Source: FLUQ01 sp031550605 (GTDB lineage Bacteria > Desulfobacterota > Desulfovibrionia > Desulfovibrionales > Desulfovibrionaceae). From it: 22,774 nucleotides of DNA. Location: positions 1-22,774 of the forward strand of contig JAVBOK010000096.1 of assembly GCA_031550605.1 (NCBI GenBank), read 5' to 3'. Below the pieces are notes generated by a model, which did no database searches, was not told the origin of the DNA, and saw only the letters and a program-made list of their open reading frames with translations. Shown here piece by piece: positions 7,212 to 14,589 of the stretch (its first letter is position 1; every line of letters begins with the position of its first letter). A program made the position numbers and the translations under genes.

Positions 7212-8693
7212 ATGGAAACTCTGCAATACGTCATGCAGGCCATGACCCTGCAAAACATGTGGGTCCTGCTGGTCGGCGTCGTGGGCGGCACCATAATCGG
7301 CGCGCTGCCCGGCCTTACCGCCACCATGGGCGTGGCCCTGCTGATTCCCATGACCTTCGGCATGCCCCCTGTCATGGGCCTGAACATGCTGATCGGCATT
7401 TACGTGGGCGGCATTTACGGCGGCTGCATCTCGAGCATCCTGGTCAAGACGCCGGGCACCCCGGCTTCCGCCGCCACCGTGCTGGACGGGTATCCCCTGG
7501 CCCAGAAAGGCCAGGCCGTCAAGGCTCTGGGCATGGCCACCATCGCCTCGTTCGTCGGAGGCACGTTCAGCAGCGTGATTCTGGTGCTGATGGCCCCCAT
7601 GCTGGCGGAATGGGCGCTCAAATTCGGACCGCCGGAATATTTCGCCCTGGCGGCTTTCGGCCTGACCATCATCGCCACCCTGTCGGCCGACGTGCTCAAA
7701 GGACTGCTGGCCGGGGCCATCGGCATGCTGCTGTCCACCGTGGGAGCCGACCCCATCAGCGGCTCGTTCCGCTTCAACTTCGGCGTGCCGGGTTTTGCCG
7801 ACGGCATAGCCTTCATCCCGGCCCTGATCGGGCTTTTCGCCATCTCCGAAGTGCTGGTGCAGCTGGAGCTCATCTTCAGCGACAAGGAAAAACCGATCAC
7901 GCTTTCCGGCACGATCCCCAGCCTGAAGGAAACCCTGGCCTGCTGGAAAACCCTGCTGCGCGGCTCCATCATCGGCACGTTCATCGGCATCGTGCCGGGT
8001 ACGGGATCGGGCACGGCATCCTGGATATCGTACAGCGAAGCCAAACGCTCTTCCCAAACGCCCGAGCTGTACGGCACGGGCTATCTTGACGGAGTGGCCG
8101 CCACGGAAAGCGCCAACAACGCCGTGTGCGGCGGGGCCCTGGTGCCGCTGCTGGCGCTCGGCATTCCCGGCGATTCGGTCACCGCCGTGCTTATCGGCGG
8201 CCTGATGATCCAGGGCCTGGCCCCCGGCCCCATGCTGTTCACCAACCATCCCCAGGTGGTCGTCGGCATGTTCACCGGCTCGTTCCTGGCCAACGTGTTC
8301 ATGCTGATCACCGGGCTGATCGGCATCCGCCTGTACGCCAAGGTGCTGGATATTCCCAAGAAGCTGCTGATCATGTCCATCGTGCTCTTCTGCTTTCTGG
8401 GTTCCTATGCCATCAACAGCAACCCAGTGGACCTTCTGACCATGCTGGTCTTCGGCGTTATCGGCTATGTGCTGCAAAAGTATGATTTCTCTCTGGCGGC
8501 CGTGTGCATCGCCCTGATCCTGGGCCCGCTGGCGGAAGCGAACATGCGCCTGGCGCTGATCGGCGCGGGGGGCAACCCGATGGTGTTCGTCTCCACGCCC
8601 ATCAGCGCGTTTTTCGTGGCCCTGGCCGCTTTTTCCCTGAGCTGGCCCCTCTACCGTCAATGGAAAAAGAAACGGGGCGCGGCATCCCGCTAG
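7212..8693 (+). CDS. tctA: Tripartite tricarboxylate transporter large permease TctA
   Basis: A 493-residue membrane protein, the transport-forming subunit of the TTT system, close to the family's usual 500 residues with about 10-12 helices. Family segments are clear: GTIIGALPGLTATMGVALLIPMTF near residues 25-50, GIYGGCISSILVKTPGTPASAATVLDGYPLAQKGQA near 70-105, and a second copy of the theme, IGTFIGIVPGTGSGTASWISY, near 255-275, followed by ALGIPGDSVTAVLIGGLMIQGL. The ATG at 7212 has GAGGAG immediately upstream and follows tctB by 9 bases, so the two are co-translated. TTT systems import citrate, tricarboxylates, dicarboxylates, aromatic acids and other carboxylates; the partner binding protein sets specificity. 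Confidence 0.96.
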   Translation: METLQYVMQAMTLQNMWVLLVGVVGGTIIGALPGLTATMGVALLIPMTFGMPPVMGLNMLIGIYVGGIYGGCISSILVKTPGTPASAATVLDGYPLAQKGQAVKALGMATIASFVGGTFSSVILVLMAPMLAEWALKFGPPEYFALAAFGLTIIATLSADVLKGLLAGAIGMLLSTVGADPISGSFRFNFGVPGFADGIAFIPALIGLFAISEVLVQLELIFSDKEKPITLSGTIPSLKETLACWKTLLRGSIIGTFIGIVPGTGSGTASWISYSEAKRSSQTPELYGTGYLDGVAATESANNAVCGGALVPLLALGIPGDSVTAVLIGGLMIQGLAPGPMLFTNHPQVVVGMFTGSFLANVFMLITGLIGIRLYAKVLDIPKKLLIMSIVLFCFLGSYAINSNPVDLLTMLVFGVIGYVLQKYDFSLAAVCIALILGPLAEANMRLALIGAGGNPMVFVSTPISAFFVALAAFSLSWPLYRQWKKKRGAASR

Positions 8694-8752
8694 TGCCTCG
8701 TTGCAAGGGGCAAAGCGGCCCCCGAACCACCTTTTACCCGAGGAGTAGCAGT

Positions 8753-9730
8753 ATGGTGTTCAGATTCTGCAAACGACTGGTCGCGGCGTGCCTGCTTGCG
8801 ACCCTGCCCCTGGCCGCCATGGCGGCCTATCCCGAACGCCCCATCACCATCGTGGTGCCCTGGGGACCCGGCGGCGGCGCGGACATCGTGGCGCGCGCCC
8901 TTGCCCCCGCCCTGGAAAAGGATCTGGGGCAGACCATCATCGTCGTCAACAAGGAAGGCGGCTCCGGCACCATCGGCGCCAGTTTCGCCGCCCACTCCAA
9001 GCCCGACGGCTATACCGTGGGCCTGATCAACGACACCGGCTATATCCACCAGGTGCTGTACGGCGGAACGGACTACGGCAAGGACGACTTTGAGTCGTTG
9101 TGCACCTTTCTGCGCGCGCCCATCTTCCTGAGCGTGAACACGTCTTCGCCCATCAAGACCCTGGCGGAATTCGTCGAACATGCCAAAAAGAACCCCGGCA
9201 CGGTGACCATGTCCACGTCTTCCATGGGCGGCAGCACCCACCTGACCTGGGAACTCTTTTTCCGCAAAGCCGGCATCAAAATCCAGCCCATGCCCATGAA
9301 AGGCGGCGGCAACGCGGCGGTCATCGCCCTGGCCGGCGGGCATGTGCAGTGCGGGGTCGCCCATCCCAGCGAAATCCGCTCCATGGTGGCGGCGGGCAAG
9401 ATCCGCCCGCTGGCCGTGGCGGAAGACGCGCGGCTGAAGAGCTATCCCGACGTGCCCACGCTCAAGGAACTGGGCTATGACGTCAACGGCGCGGCCATCC
9501 GCACCTTTGCCGTTCCCAAAGGCGTGCCCGCGGACGTCAAGGCCAGACTGGTCAAAGCGTTCGACAAGGCCGTCAATGCCCCCGAATTCCACGCCACCGT
9601 GGAAAAAATCGGCGACATCGTCTGGTATCTGGGTCCGGAAGACACCAAGAAGATGCTGGACAAAGAAAATGAAGATATGACAGAAGTCATCAAGGCTTTG
9701 GGCATGTACCAGAAAAACGTGAAGAAATAG
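8753..9730 (+). CDS. tctC: Tripartite tricarboxylate transporter solute-binding protein TctC
   Basis: A 325-residue periplasmic binding protein of the TctC/Bug type that delivers the substrate to TctAB. Residues 1-24 form a clear Sec signal peptide ending in AMA before AYPERP. The mature N-terminus has the Bug signature YPERPITIVVPWGPGGGADIVARALAPALEK, and family segments such as NKEGGSGTIGA and KPDGYTVGL follow. I placed the start at the ATG at 8753, preceded by GAGGAG, because the signal peptide begins there; the frame stays open further upstream. It lies 59 bases after tctA. Most Bug-type proteins use a conserved Asp loop to hold a carboxylate ligand; the ligand here is not predictable, but the downstream enzymes suggest an acid sugar or a sulfonated or hydroxy acid. 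Confidence 0.95.
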   Translation: MVFRFCKRLVAACLLATLPLAAMAAYPERPITIVVPWGPGGGADIVARALAPALEKDLGQTIIVVNKEGGSGTIGASFAAHSKPDGYTVGLINDTGYIHQVLYGGTDYGKDDFESLCTFLRAPIFLSVNTSSPIKTLAEFVEHAKKNPGTVTMSTSSMGGSTHLTWELFFRKAGIKIQPMPMKGGGNAAVIALAGGHVQCGVAHPSEIRSMVAAGKIRPLAVAEDARLKSYPDVPTLKELGYDVNGAAIRTFAVPKGVPADVKARLVKAFDKAVNAPEFHATVEKIGDIVWYLGPEDTKKMLDKENEDMTEVIKALGMYQKNVKK

Positions 9731-9738
9731 CCTTTGCG

Positions 9739-9774
9739 CAAAGCCGCGCGTTCCGCCGGGAACGCGCGGCTTTG
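9739..9774 (+). terminator. Strong hairpin after tctC, likely attenuating terminator
   Basis: Arms 9739-9754 and 9759-9774 are perfectly complementary over 16 bases around a GCCG loop, starting 9 bases after the tctC stop. The A3/T3 ends close the stem and only a short T run (within the stem) follows, so termination is probably partial. It could set a high transporter to enzyme ratio or protect the tctBAC message from 3' decay. Confidence 0.75.
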
Positions 9775-9892
9775 TCACGCCCGGGACATTCCGCGCGCAA
9801 GGCGCCGCAACGATTCACCCAGAACCCGGCCGCTCCCGCGCGGCCGTTTGAAGCGTCAACGGACCCAAGATCACCACGCTATCCGGAGAATC

Positions 9893-10171
9893 ATGATGCA
9901 CGAAATCATTCTGATGCTGGACCCGTCGGACAACGTCGGCGTCGTCCTTGAACCCGTCAGGGCGGGAGAAGCCTGCACCGTTGTGGGCAACCCTTCCCTG
10001 AGCGTCACCGCCGCCGAGGACATACCCTTTTGCCACAAAATATCCCTGCGGGATCTGGCGCAAAACGACCCCATCGTCAAATACGGCGAATCGCTGGGCA
10101 CTGCCCGCGTCGCCGTGCCCAAAGGGGCCTGGGTGCACCAGCATAACCTTGACGAACTGAACCTTTTGTAA
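9893..10171 (+). CDS. SAF-domain small subunit of a UxaA-family lyase/dehydratase
   Basis: A 92-residue cytoplasmic protein with the SAF-type fold of the N-terminal part of altronate/galactarate dehydratases, and of small subunits such as that of (R)-sulfolactate sulfo-lyase. Visible motifs are LDPSDNVGVVLEPVRAGE near the start, DIPFCHKISLRDL near 43-55, and the closing IVKYGESLGTARVAVPKGAWVHQHNL with histidines at 48, 82 and 84 that can serve in metal binding. The ATG pair at 9893/9896 is preceded by CGGAGA; the frame is open upstream to 9734 but that part runs through the terminator hairpin. It is 14 bases ahead of the large subunit, so the two form one enzyme split over two genes. The substrate is not set by sequence. 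Confidence 0.88.
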   Translation: MMHEIILMLDPSDNVGVVLEPVRAGEACTVVGNPSLSVTAAEDIPFCHKISLRDLAQNDPIVKYGESLGTARVAVPKGAWVHQHNLDELNLL

Positions 10172-10185
10172 CGAGTGAGGCATTC

Positions 10186-11406
10186 ATGAAATTTTCCGGA
10201 TACCCGCGCCCGGACGGCACCTGCGGCACCAGAAACCACCTCGCCGTCATTCCTGTCGTTTTTTGCGCCAACCAGGTCGCCCAGAAAATAGCCGCCAACA
10301 TCGACGGGGCCTTTGCCTTTCCCCATCCGCTGGGCTGCGGCTATCCCGGCCCGGACCAACTGCTCGCGGCCCATTACATGAAGCGCATCGCCGCGCACCC
10401 CAACTTCGGGGCCACGCTGTTCGTCGGCCTGGGCTGCGAGCGCATTACCCGCGGCGAAGTTGAAGCGTTCATGGCCGGCATGCAAAAACCCTGGAGCTTC
10501 GTCAACATCCAGGACGAGGGCGACACCCTGAAAGCCGTCGCAAAAGGCACGCGCATCGCCCTGGAGTACACCGCCGATCTGCGGCGGCAAAAACCGCGGG
10601 ATATGGATCTTTCCCATCTGGTCCTGGGCGTCAAGTGCGGCGGCACGGACGCGGCGTCCGGCATCGCGGCCAACCCCGTGCTGGGGGCCGCCGCGGACAG
10701 GGTCGTGTCCGCCGGGGGCACGGTCCTGATCACGGAAGTGACGGAACTTCTGGGCACCGACCACATCATGACCCGCCGCGCGGCAACGCCCGAAGCGGCC
10801 AGGAACATCCAGACCCTGCTCAATACCGCCCGCGCCCGCCTGGCCAGGGCTCAGCGCGCCCTGCCCCATATCGGCAAGGGCGACCTGCTGGTATCCCCGG
10901 GCAACGCCGACGGCGGCGTGACCAACGTGGTGGAAAAGGCGCTGGGCGGGCTGCACAAGGCCGGCACGTCGCCGTTTCAGGGCACGACCGGATACGCGGA
11001 ACCCCCGGCGGGCAAGGGCCTGTATCTGATGGACGGTCCCGGCCACGACGGCGAGGCTGTCTCCGGTCTTGTCGGCGCGGGCGCGAACGTGGTCGTGTTC
11101 ACCACGGGCCGGGGCACGCCCACGGGATTTCCCGGCGTGCCGGTCATCAAGTCCACCGGAAACCCGCACCTGTTCGAAAGCATGCGCGCGAACATCGACT
11201 TCAACGCCGGCGAAGTCATCAGCAAACGCCGCAGCATCGAAAGCGTGGGCGCGGACATGCTGGACGCCATCGTCGCCGCCGCAGACGGCCTGCCGACCCG
11301 CGCGGAAATTCTGGGACATGAGGAACTGTATTCCATTTCGCGGTTCATTGCGACGCACCGCTTTTTCGAATACGATGACACCTGCGGCTGTTCTTGCGGC
11401 ACGTGA
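10186..11406 (+). CDS. UxaA-family lyase/dehydratase large subunit
   Basis: A 406-residue cytoplasmic protein of the UxaA family (altronate/galactarate dehydratase C-terminal part; the sulfolactate sulfo-lyase large subunit is also a member). Family landmarks: GYPRPDGTCGTRNHLAVIP at residues 5-23, FPHPLGCGYP near 45-54, KCGGTDAASGIAANP near 150-164, SPGNADGGVTNVVEKALG near 237-254, FTTGRGTPTGFPGVPVIKSTGNP near 305-327 and an AEILGHEE box near 373-380. These enzymes eliminate water or sulfite from the alpha/beta positions of an acid using a divalent metal. The tail is odd: after the usual end near 390 it adds a segment finishing in DTCGCSCGT, with cysteines at 400, 402 and 404. The start has a GTGAGG ribosome site and follows the small subunit closely. 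Confidence 0.92.
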   Translation: MKFSGYPRPDGTCGTRNHLAVIPVVFCANQVAQKIAANIDGAFAFPHPLGCGYPGPDQLLAAHYMKRIAAHPNFGATLFVGLGCERITRGEVEAFMAGMQKPWSFVNIQDEGDTLKAVAKGTRIALEYTADLRRQKPRDMDLSHLVLGVKCGGTDAASGIAANPVLGAAADRVVSAGGTVLITEVTELLGTDHIMTRRAATPEAARNIQTLLNTARARLARAQRALPHIGKGDLLVSPGNADGGVTNVVEKALGGLHKAGTSPFQGTTGYAEPPAGKGLYLMDGPGHDGEAVSGLVGAGANVVVFTTGRGTPTGFPGVPVIKSTGNPHLFESMRANIDFNAGEVISKRRSIESVGADMLDAIVAAADGLPTRAEILGHEELYSISRFIATHRFFEYDDTCGCSCGT

Positions 11407-11513
11407 CGCCGTTTCAAAAAGTCCGCCCCTCCCGGCGCGCCGCCGGAAAACGGTCCTCCGTCCCGGCGCTTGACAGAGATCCGCCGGAGCAATAGGCAGT
11501 TGAGGGAGCAGGT

Positions 11514-11529
11514 GCCGGGACGCCCCGGC
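11514..11529 (+). other. Small GC hairpin ahead of the aldolase gene
   Basis: Arms 11514-11519 and 11524-11529 are perfect over 6 bases with an ACGC loop, about 35 bases before the aldolase start. The 158 bases between the UxaA-family gene and the aldolase also hold a TTGACA at 11470-11475, with only a weak -10 (TAGGCA at 11493, 17-base gap). The aldolase may therefore have its own promoter or a structured leader. This is tentative. Confidence 0.35.
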
Positions 11530-11564
11530 TTGATACGGGAACACCTTCTAACCAGGATTATATC

Positions 11565-12326
11565 ATGAGCAAGGGAACCTTTCGTCAGAAACTGAAACAG
11601 GGTCTGCCGCAGCTTGGGATGTTCGTCGCCTCTTCCGATCCCGTTGTCATCGAAGTGGCCGGCGTCGCCGGCATGGATTTCTGCGTGCTGGATCTGGAAC
11701 ACGGCGGCGTGTACTACGACCGCGTTGAAAACGCTTGCCGCGCGGCCGACGCCGCCGGCATCGACCTGATCGTGCGCGTGCCGCATATCCTGCCCAACTC
11801 GCTGTTCCGCCCTCTGGACACCGGCGCCACCGGCGTGCAGGTGCCCCAGGTCAACGACATTGAAACCGCGAAAACGGTCTGCGCCAACGTGAAATACGCA
11901 CCGGAAGGCTGCCGCGGCGGCGCCCGCCCCAGAGCGTCCCGCTGGGGCACCCGGCCCGACTACTTCGCTGAAGCCAACAAGGAAACCGTCACCGTCATCC
12001 ATTGCGAAACCAAGGAATGCGTCGCCAACCTTGATTCCGTCCTTACCGTGCCCGGCATCGACGTGGTGTTCGCCGGCCCCCAGGATCTGTCCCACTCTTA
12101 CGGCGTGCCCGGCGACACCGCCAACCCCGTGGTGCAGAGCGCCATCGCCACCATGCTGGCCGCCGCGAAAAAACACGGCGTGGCAGCGGGCATCTTTGTG
12201 AACAACGCGGATGAAGCCAAAAAACGGATCGAACAGGGCTTCACCTACCTGCTGTTCACCAACGACCAGGCCCTGCTGCTGAACATGCTCAAAGGCATCA
12301 TCAGCGCCGTGGGGTTGAAACGGTAA
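11565..12326 (+). CDS. HpcH/HpaI family class II aldolase
   Basis: A 253-residue metal-dependent aldolase of the HpcH/HpaI family, which splits 2-keto-3-deoxy or 4-hydroxy-2-keto acids into pyruvate and an aldehyde. Family residues are present: LDLEHGG with the catalytic His at 46, VRVP with the pyruvate-binding Arg at 71, GVQVPQVND near 90-98, the loop GCRGGARPRASRWG near 115-128, the metal ligand Glu near 148 (IHCETKE) and Asp near 174 (FAGPQDLSHSYG). The length is typical. The ATG at 11565 has an AGGA site. The product of the upstream UxaA-type enzyme would be a 2-keto acid, so cleavage to pyruvate plus an aldehyde is the natural next step, as in galactarate/glucarate catabolism (GarD then GarL). 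The exact substrate is unresolved. Confidence 0.92.
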   Translation: MSKGTFRQKLKQGLPQLGMFVASSDPVVIEVAGVAGMDFCVLDLEHGGVYYDRVENACRAADAAGIDLIVRVPHILPNSLFRPLDTGATGVQVPQVNDIETAKTVCANVKYAPEGCRGGARPRASRWGTRPDYFAEANKETVTVIHCETKECVANLDSVLTVPGIDVVFAGPQDLSHSYGVPGDTANPVVQSAIATMLAAAKKHGVAAGIFVNNADEAKKRIEQGFTYLLFTNDQALLLNMLKGIISAVGLKR

Positions 12327-12364
12327 AAAAGGAACCGCGGGGGCGCCCCCCGGACCCCGTACAG

Positions 12365-12403
12365 GCGAAGGCCCTTTTCCGCGCCGTGGAAAAGGGCCTT
12401 CGC
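12365..12403. terminator. Strong hairpin between converging genes
   Basis: Arms 12365-12380 and 12388-12403 are perfect over 16 bases around a 7-base loop, 38 bases after the aldolase stop and about 100 bases beyond the glmS stop on the other strand. Each arm carries a T4 or A4 block inside the stem. With convergent genes on both sides it most likely ends transcription from both directions. A 12-base GC palindrome at 12339-12350 precedes it. Confidence 0.8.
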
Positions 12404-12445
12404 GTATCGGGAGGGCCGGGGCATGATGCCCGGCAGGCTTTCCGG

Positions 12446-12478
12446 AAGGGCCGCAGCCCTTGGGAGGCCGCAGCCCTT
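12446..12478 (-). repeat. 13-base tandem direct repeat with hairpin downstream of glmS
   Basis: The 13-base string at 12449-12461 recurs exactly at 12466-12478, 4 bases apart. Within the first copy, arms 12446-12451 and 12456-12461 form a 6-base stem with a 4-base loop. It lies just beyond the glmS stop, so it would be in the glmS 3' untranslated region and may help end that transcript. Confidence 0.55.
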
Positions 12479-12505
12479 TGGCCGCCGGAAGCGGTTTCCG
12501 GGAAG

Positions 12506-14338
12506 CTATTCCACGGTCACGCTCTTGGCCAGGTTCTTGGGCTTGTCCACGTCGCAGCCCCGGGCCACGGCGGCGTGGTAGGCCAGAAGCTGAAGCGGGG
12601 CGGAACAGAGGATGGAATTCATGACCCCGCAGTCGTCGTGAATACGGAACACGTCGTCGGCATGCTGGTGGATTTCCTCGTCATCCTGGCTGATGATGGC
12701 CAGGATGCGGCCCTTTCTGGCCTTGACCTCGTTCATGTTGGCCAGCAGCCGGTCATAGCGCTCACCCTTGAGAGTGATGAAGAGCGCGGGCATTTTCTCG
12801 TCCACCAACGCCAGGGGGCCGTGCTTGATTTCCGACGAGTTCATGCCCTCCGCGTGGATGTAGGAGATTTCCTTCAGCTTCAGCGCGCCTTCCAGGGCCA
12901 GCGGCCAGCCCGCGCCCCGGCCAAGAAACATGAAGTGCTCCTGATCCGTGTACTTGAGCGCGATTTCTTTGACCGCGTCGGCCCTGAGCAGCACTTCGTG
13001 CATGCGGGCGGAAACGCGCAGAAGATCCCCGGCCCGGCGGCGCATGTTTTCCATGGTTTCGGTGCCGCGCCGCATGCCGAAACGCAGGGCCAGGATGTAC
13101 AGGGCCGCGATCATGCTGGTGAAGGCCTTGGTGGACGCCACCCCGATTTCCGGCCCGGCCATCAGGGGAAACACATACATGGCCTCACGGGCGATGGTGG
13201 AACTGGGCACGTTGACCAGCGCCAGGGTCGGATGCCCGCATTCCTTGACCAGACGCAGGGCGGACAGCGTGTCGATGGTTTCTCCGGACTGGGTGACCAC
13301 CACGTACAGCGTTCCCGGTTCCATGATCGGGTTGCGGTAGCGGAAATCCGAGGCGTATTCCGGATAGCAGGGGATGCGGGCCACCCGCTCGATAAGCAGC
13401 CGCCCGACCATGGCCGCGTGGTAGGCCGTGCCGTGGGCCAGCAGCACGATGCGCTGCACCCCGTCCAGGGCCGCGTCGGGGATGTCGCCTTCGGGCACGC
13501 TGATTTCCGGCCAGCCTTGTTCCGGCAGGACCAGACGCGCGCCGACAAGATTTTTCAGGGCTTTGGGCTGCTCGTGGATTTCCTTGAGCATGTAATGCTC
13601 GTAGCCTTCCTTGCTGGCGTCTTCCGCCGTCCACTCGATGGTGGAAATTGTGGGCCGCACCACCGCGCCGTTCTGCCGCACTTCGCAGGAATCGGGCGTC
13701 AGCACGGCGACCTGCCCGTCGTCCAGGTACATGGCCTTGCGGGTATAGTTCAGAAAAGGCACCACGTCGGAAGCCAGCATATGCATGCCGTCGCCGAAAC
13801 CGATGGTCAGGGGACTGCCCTTGCGCGCGCCCACCAGCAGGCCGGGTTTGTCCCTGGCCATGACGCCCAGGGCGTAAACCCCCTCCAGACCGGGCAGGGC
13901 AGCCTCGACGGCCGCCACAAGATCGCCGTCATAGGCGCGGGCGATCAGATGGGCGATGACTTCCGTATCCGTGTCCGAGGCAAACAGCGCCCCTTCCCGC
14001 TCCAGCTTTTCCCTCAGTTCGGCGTAGTTGTCGATGATGCCGTTGTGCACCACCGCGATGGTCTTCGCGGGGTCGCAGTGGGGATGGGCGTTATATTCCG
14101 TGGGCGCGCCGTGCGTGGCCCAGCGGGTGTGCCCGAGGGCGGCCCGGGCGCAGGCGTCTTTGGACAATTCCCGGTCCAGTTTGTCCACCCTCCCGACCAC
14201 GCGGGTGACGCGCAGCCCCTCCGCTTCCTGCCAGACGATGCCCACGGAGTCATAGCCCCGGTATTCCAGAGCCCGCAGCCCCGCGATCACGCCGGGGACG
14301 GCGTTTTCACGGCCGGTGATGCCCATAATTCCGCACAT
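12506..14338 (-). CDS. glmS: Glutamine-fructose-6-phosphate aminotransferase (isomerizing)
   Basis: GlmS makes glucosamine-6-phosphate from fructose-6-phosphate and glutamine, the first committed step to UDP-GlcNAc for peptidoglycan and lipopolysaccharide. The 610 residues match the family length. The N-terminal glutaminase begins MCGIMGITG, with Cys2 as nucleophile after Met removal, followed by LRALEYRGYDSVG and LGHTRWATHG. Two sugar-isomerase (SIS) domains follow: TQSGETIDTLSALRLVKECG with GPEIGVASTKAFTS, then LGRGAGWPLALEGALKLKEISYIHAEGMNSSEIKHGPLALVD. It ends with the hallmark DKPKNLAKSVTVE. I chose the start at 14338 because Cys must be residue 2; an AAGGAG site lies just upstream. No ribozyme-like leader is evident, and 251 bases with hairpins separate it from PBP1A. 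Confidence 0.98.
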   Translation of the reverse strand: MCGIMGITGRENAVPGVIAGLRALEYRGYDSVGIVWQEAEGLRVTRVVGRVDKLDRELSKDACARAALGHTRWATHGAPTEYNAHPHCDPAKTIAVVHNGIIDNYAELREKLEREGALFASDTDTEVIAHLIARAYDGDLVAAVEAALPGLEGVYALGVMARDKPGLLVGARKGSPLTIGFGDGMHMLASDVVPFLNYTRKAMYLDDGQVAVLTPDSCEVRQNGAVVRPTISTIEWTAEDASKEGYEHYMLKEIHEQPKALKNLVGARLVLPEQGWPEISVPEGDIPDAALDGVQRIVLLAHGTAYHAAMVGRLLIERVARIPCYPEYASDFRYRNPIMEPGTLYVVVTQSGETIDTLSALRLVKECGHPTLALVNVPSSTIAREAMYVFPLMAGPEIGVASTKAFTSMIAALYILALRFGMRRGTETMENMRRRAGDLLRVSARMHEVLLRADAVKEIALKYTDQEHFMFLGRGAGWPLALEGALKLKEISYIHAEGMNSSEIKHGPLALVDEKMPALFITLKGERYDRLLANMNEVKARKGRILAIISQDDEEIHQHADDVFRIHDDCGVMNSILCSAPLQLLAYHAAVARGCDVDKPKNLAKSVTVE

Positions 14339-14502
14339 GGTCGTTCTCCTTGCACAATGCCCGCGCCCCGCAAGGAGCACGGGGAAAAGCCGCGTTGTAT
14401 TGCATGGTCCGATACGGAGAAAAAAGCAAAAACCCGTCGTTTCCCGGACGCGCACAAGCCGAAACGGCCTGTGCCAAAAGCGCGCCGCGCTCCGCGCGCG
14501 AG

Positions 14503-14553
14503 GGCCGGTTTTGCGAACCGGCCATTGCCGCCGCCCGCCGGCCGGCCGGCAAT
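14503..14553 (-). terminator. Paired hairpins between PBP1A and glmS
   Basis: Arms 14503-14510 and 14516-14523 (8 bases, perfect, 5-base loop) are followed directly by arms 14524-14530 and 14547-14553 (7 bases, perfect) whose 16-base loop is itself GC-palindromic. A third small inverted repeat, 14566-14572/14581-14587, overlaps the region next to the PBP1A stop. No U-tract is evident on the minus strand. They may end the PBP1A message or be a processing site ahead of glmS. Confidence 0.5.
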
Positions 14554-14589
14554 GATCCGCCGGAACATTTTCATCACTGCGAAAATGCT

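Noticed and set aside
6705..8660. A 651-codon open frame on the minus strand
   Set aside because: Antisense to tctB and tctA; highly His/Gln/Gly-rich product without domains.
12339..12350. A 12-base GC palindrome as a separate operator
   Set aside because: Runs of G and C make such palindromes common here, and it sits between converging genes where an operator has no target.
14339..14589. A glmS-type ribozyme in the glmS leader
   Set aside because: That ribozyme is typical of Firmicutes, and the hairpins here do not resemble its pseudoknotted core; they are simple GC stems.
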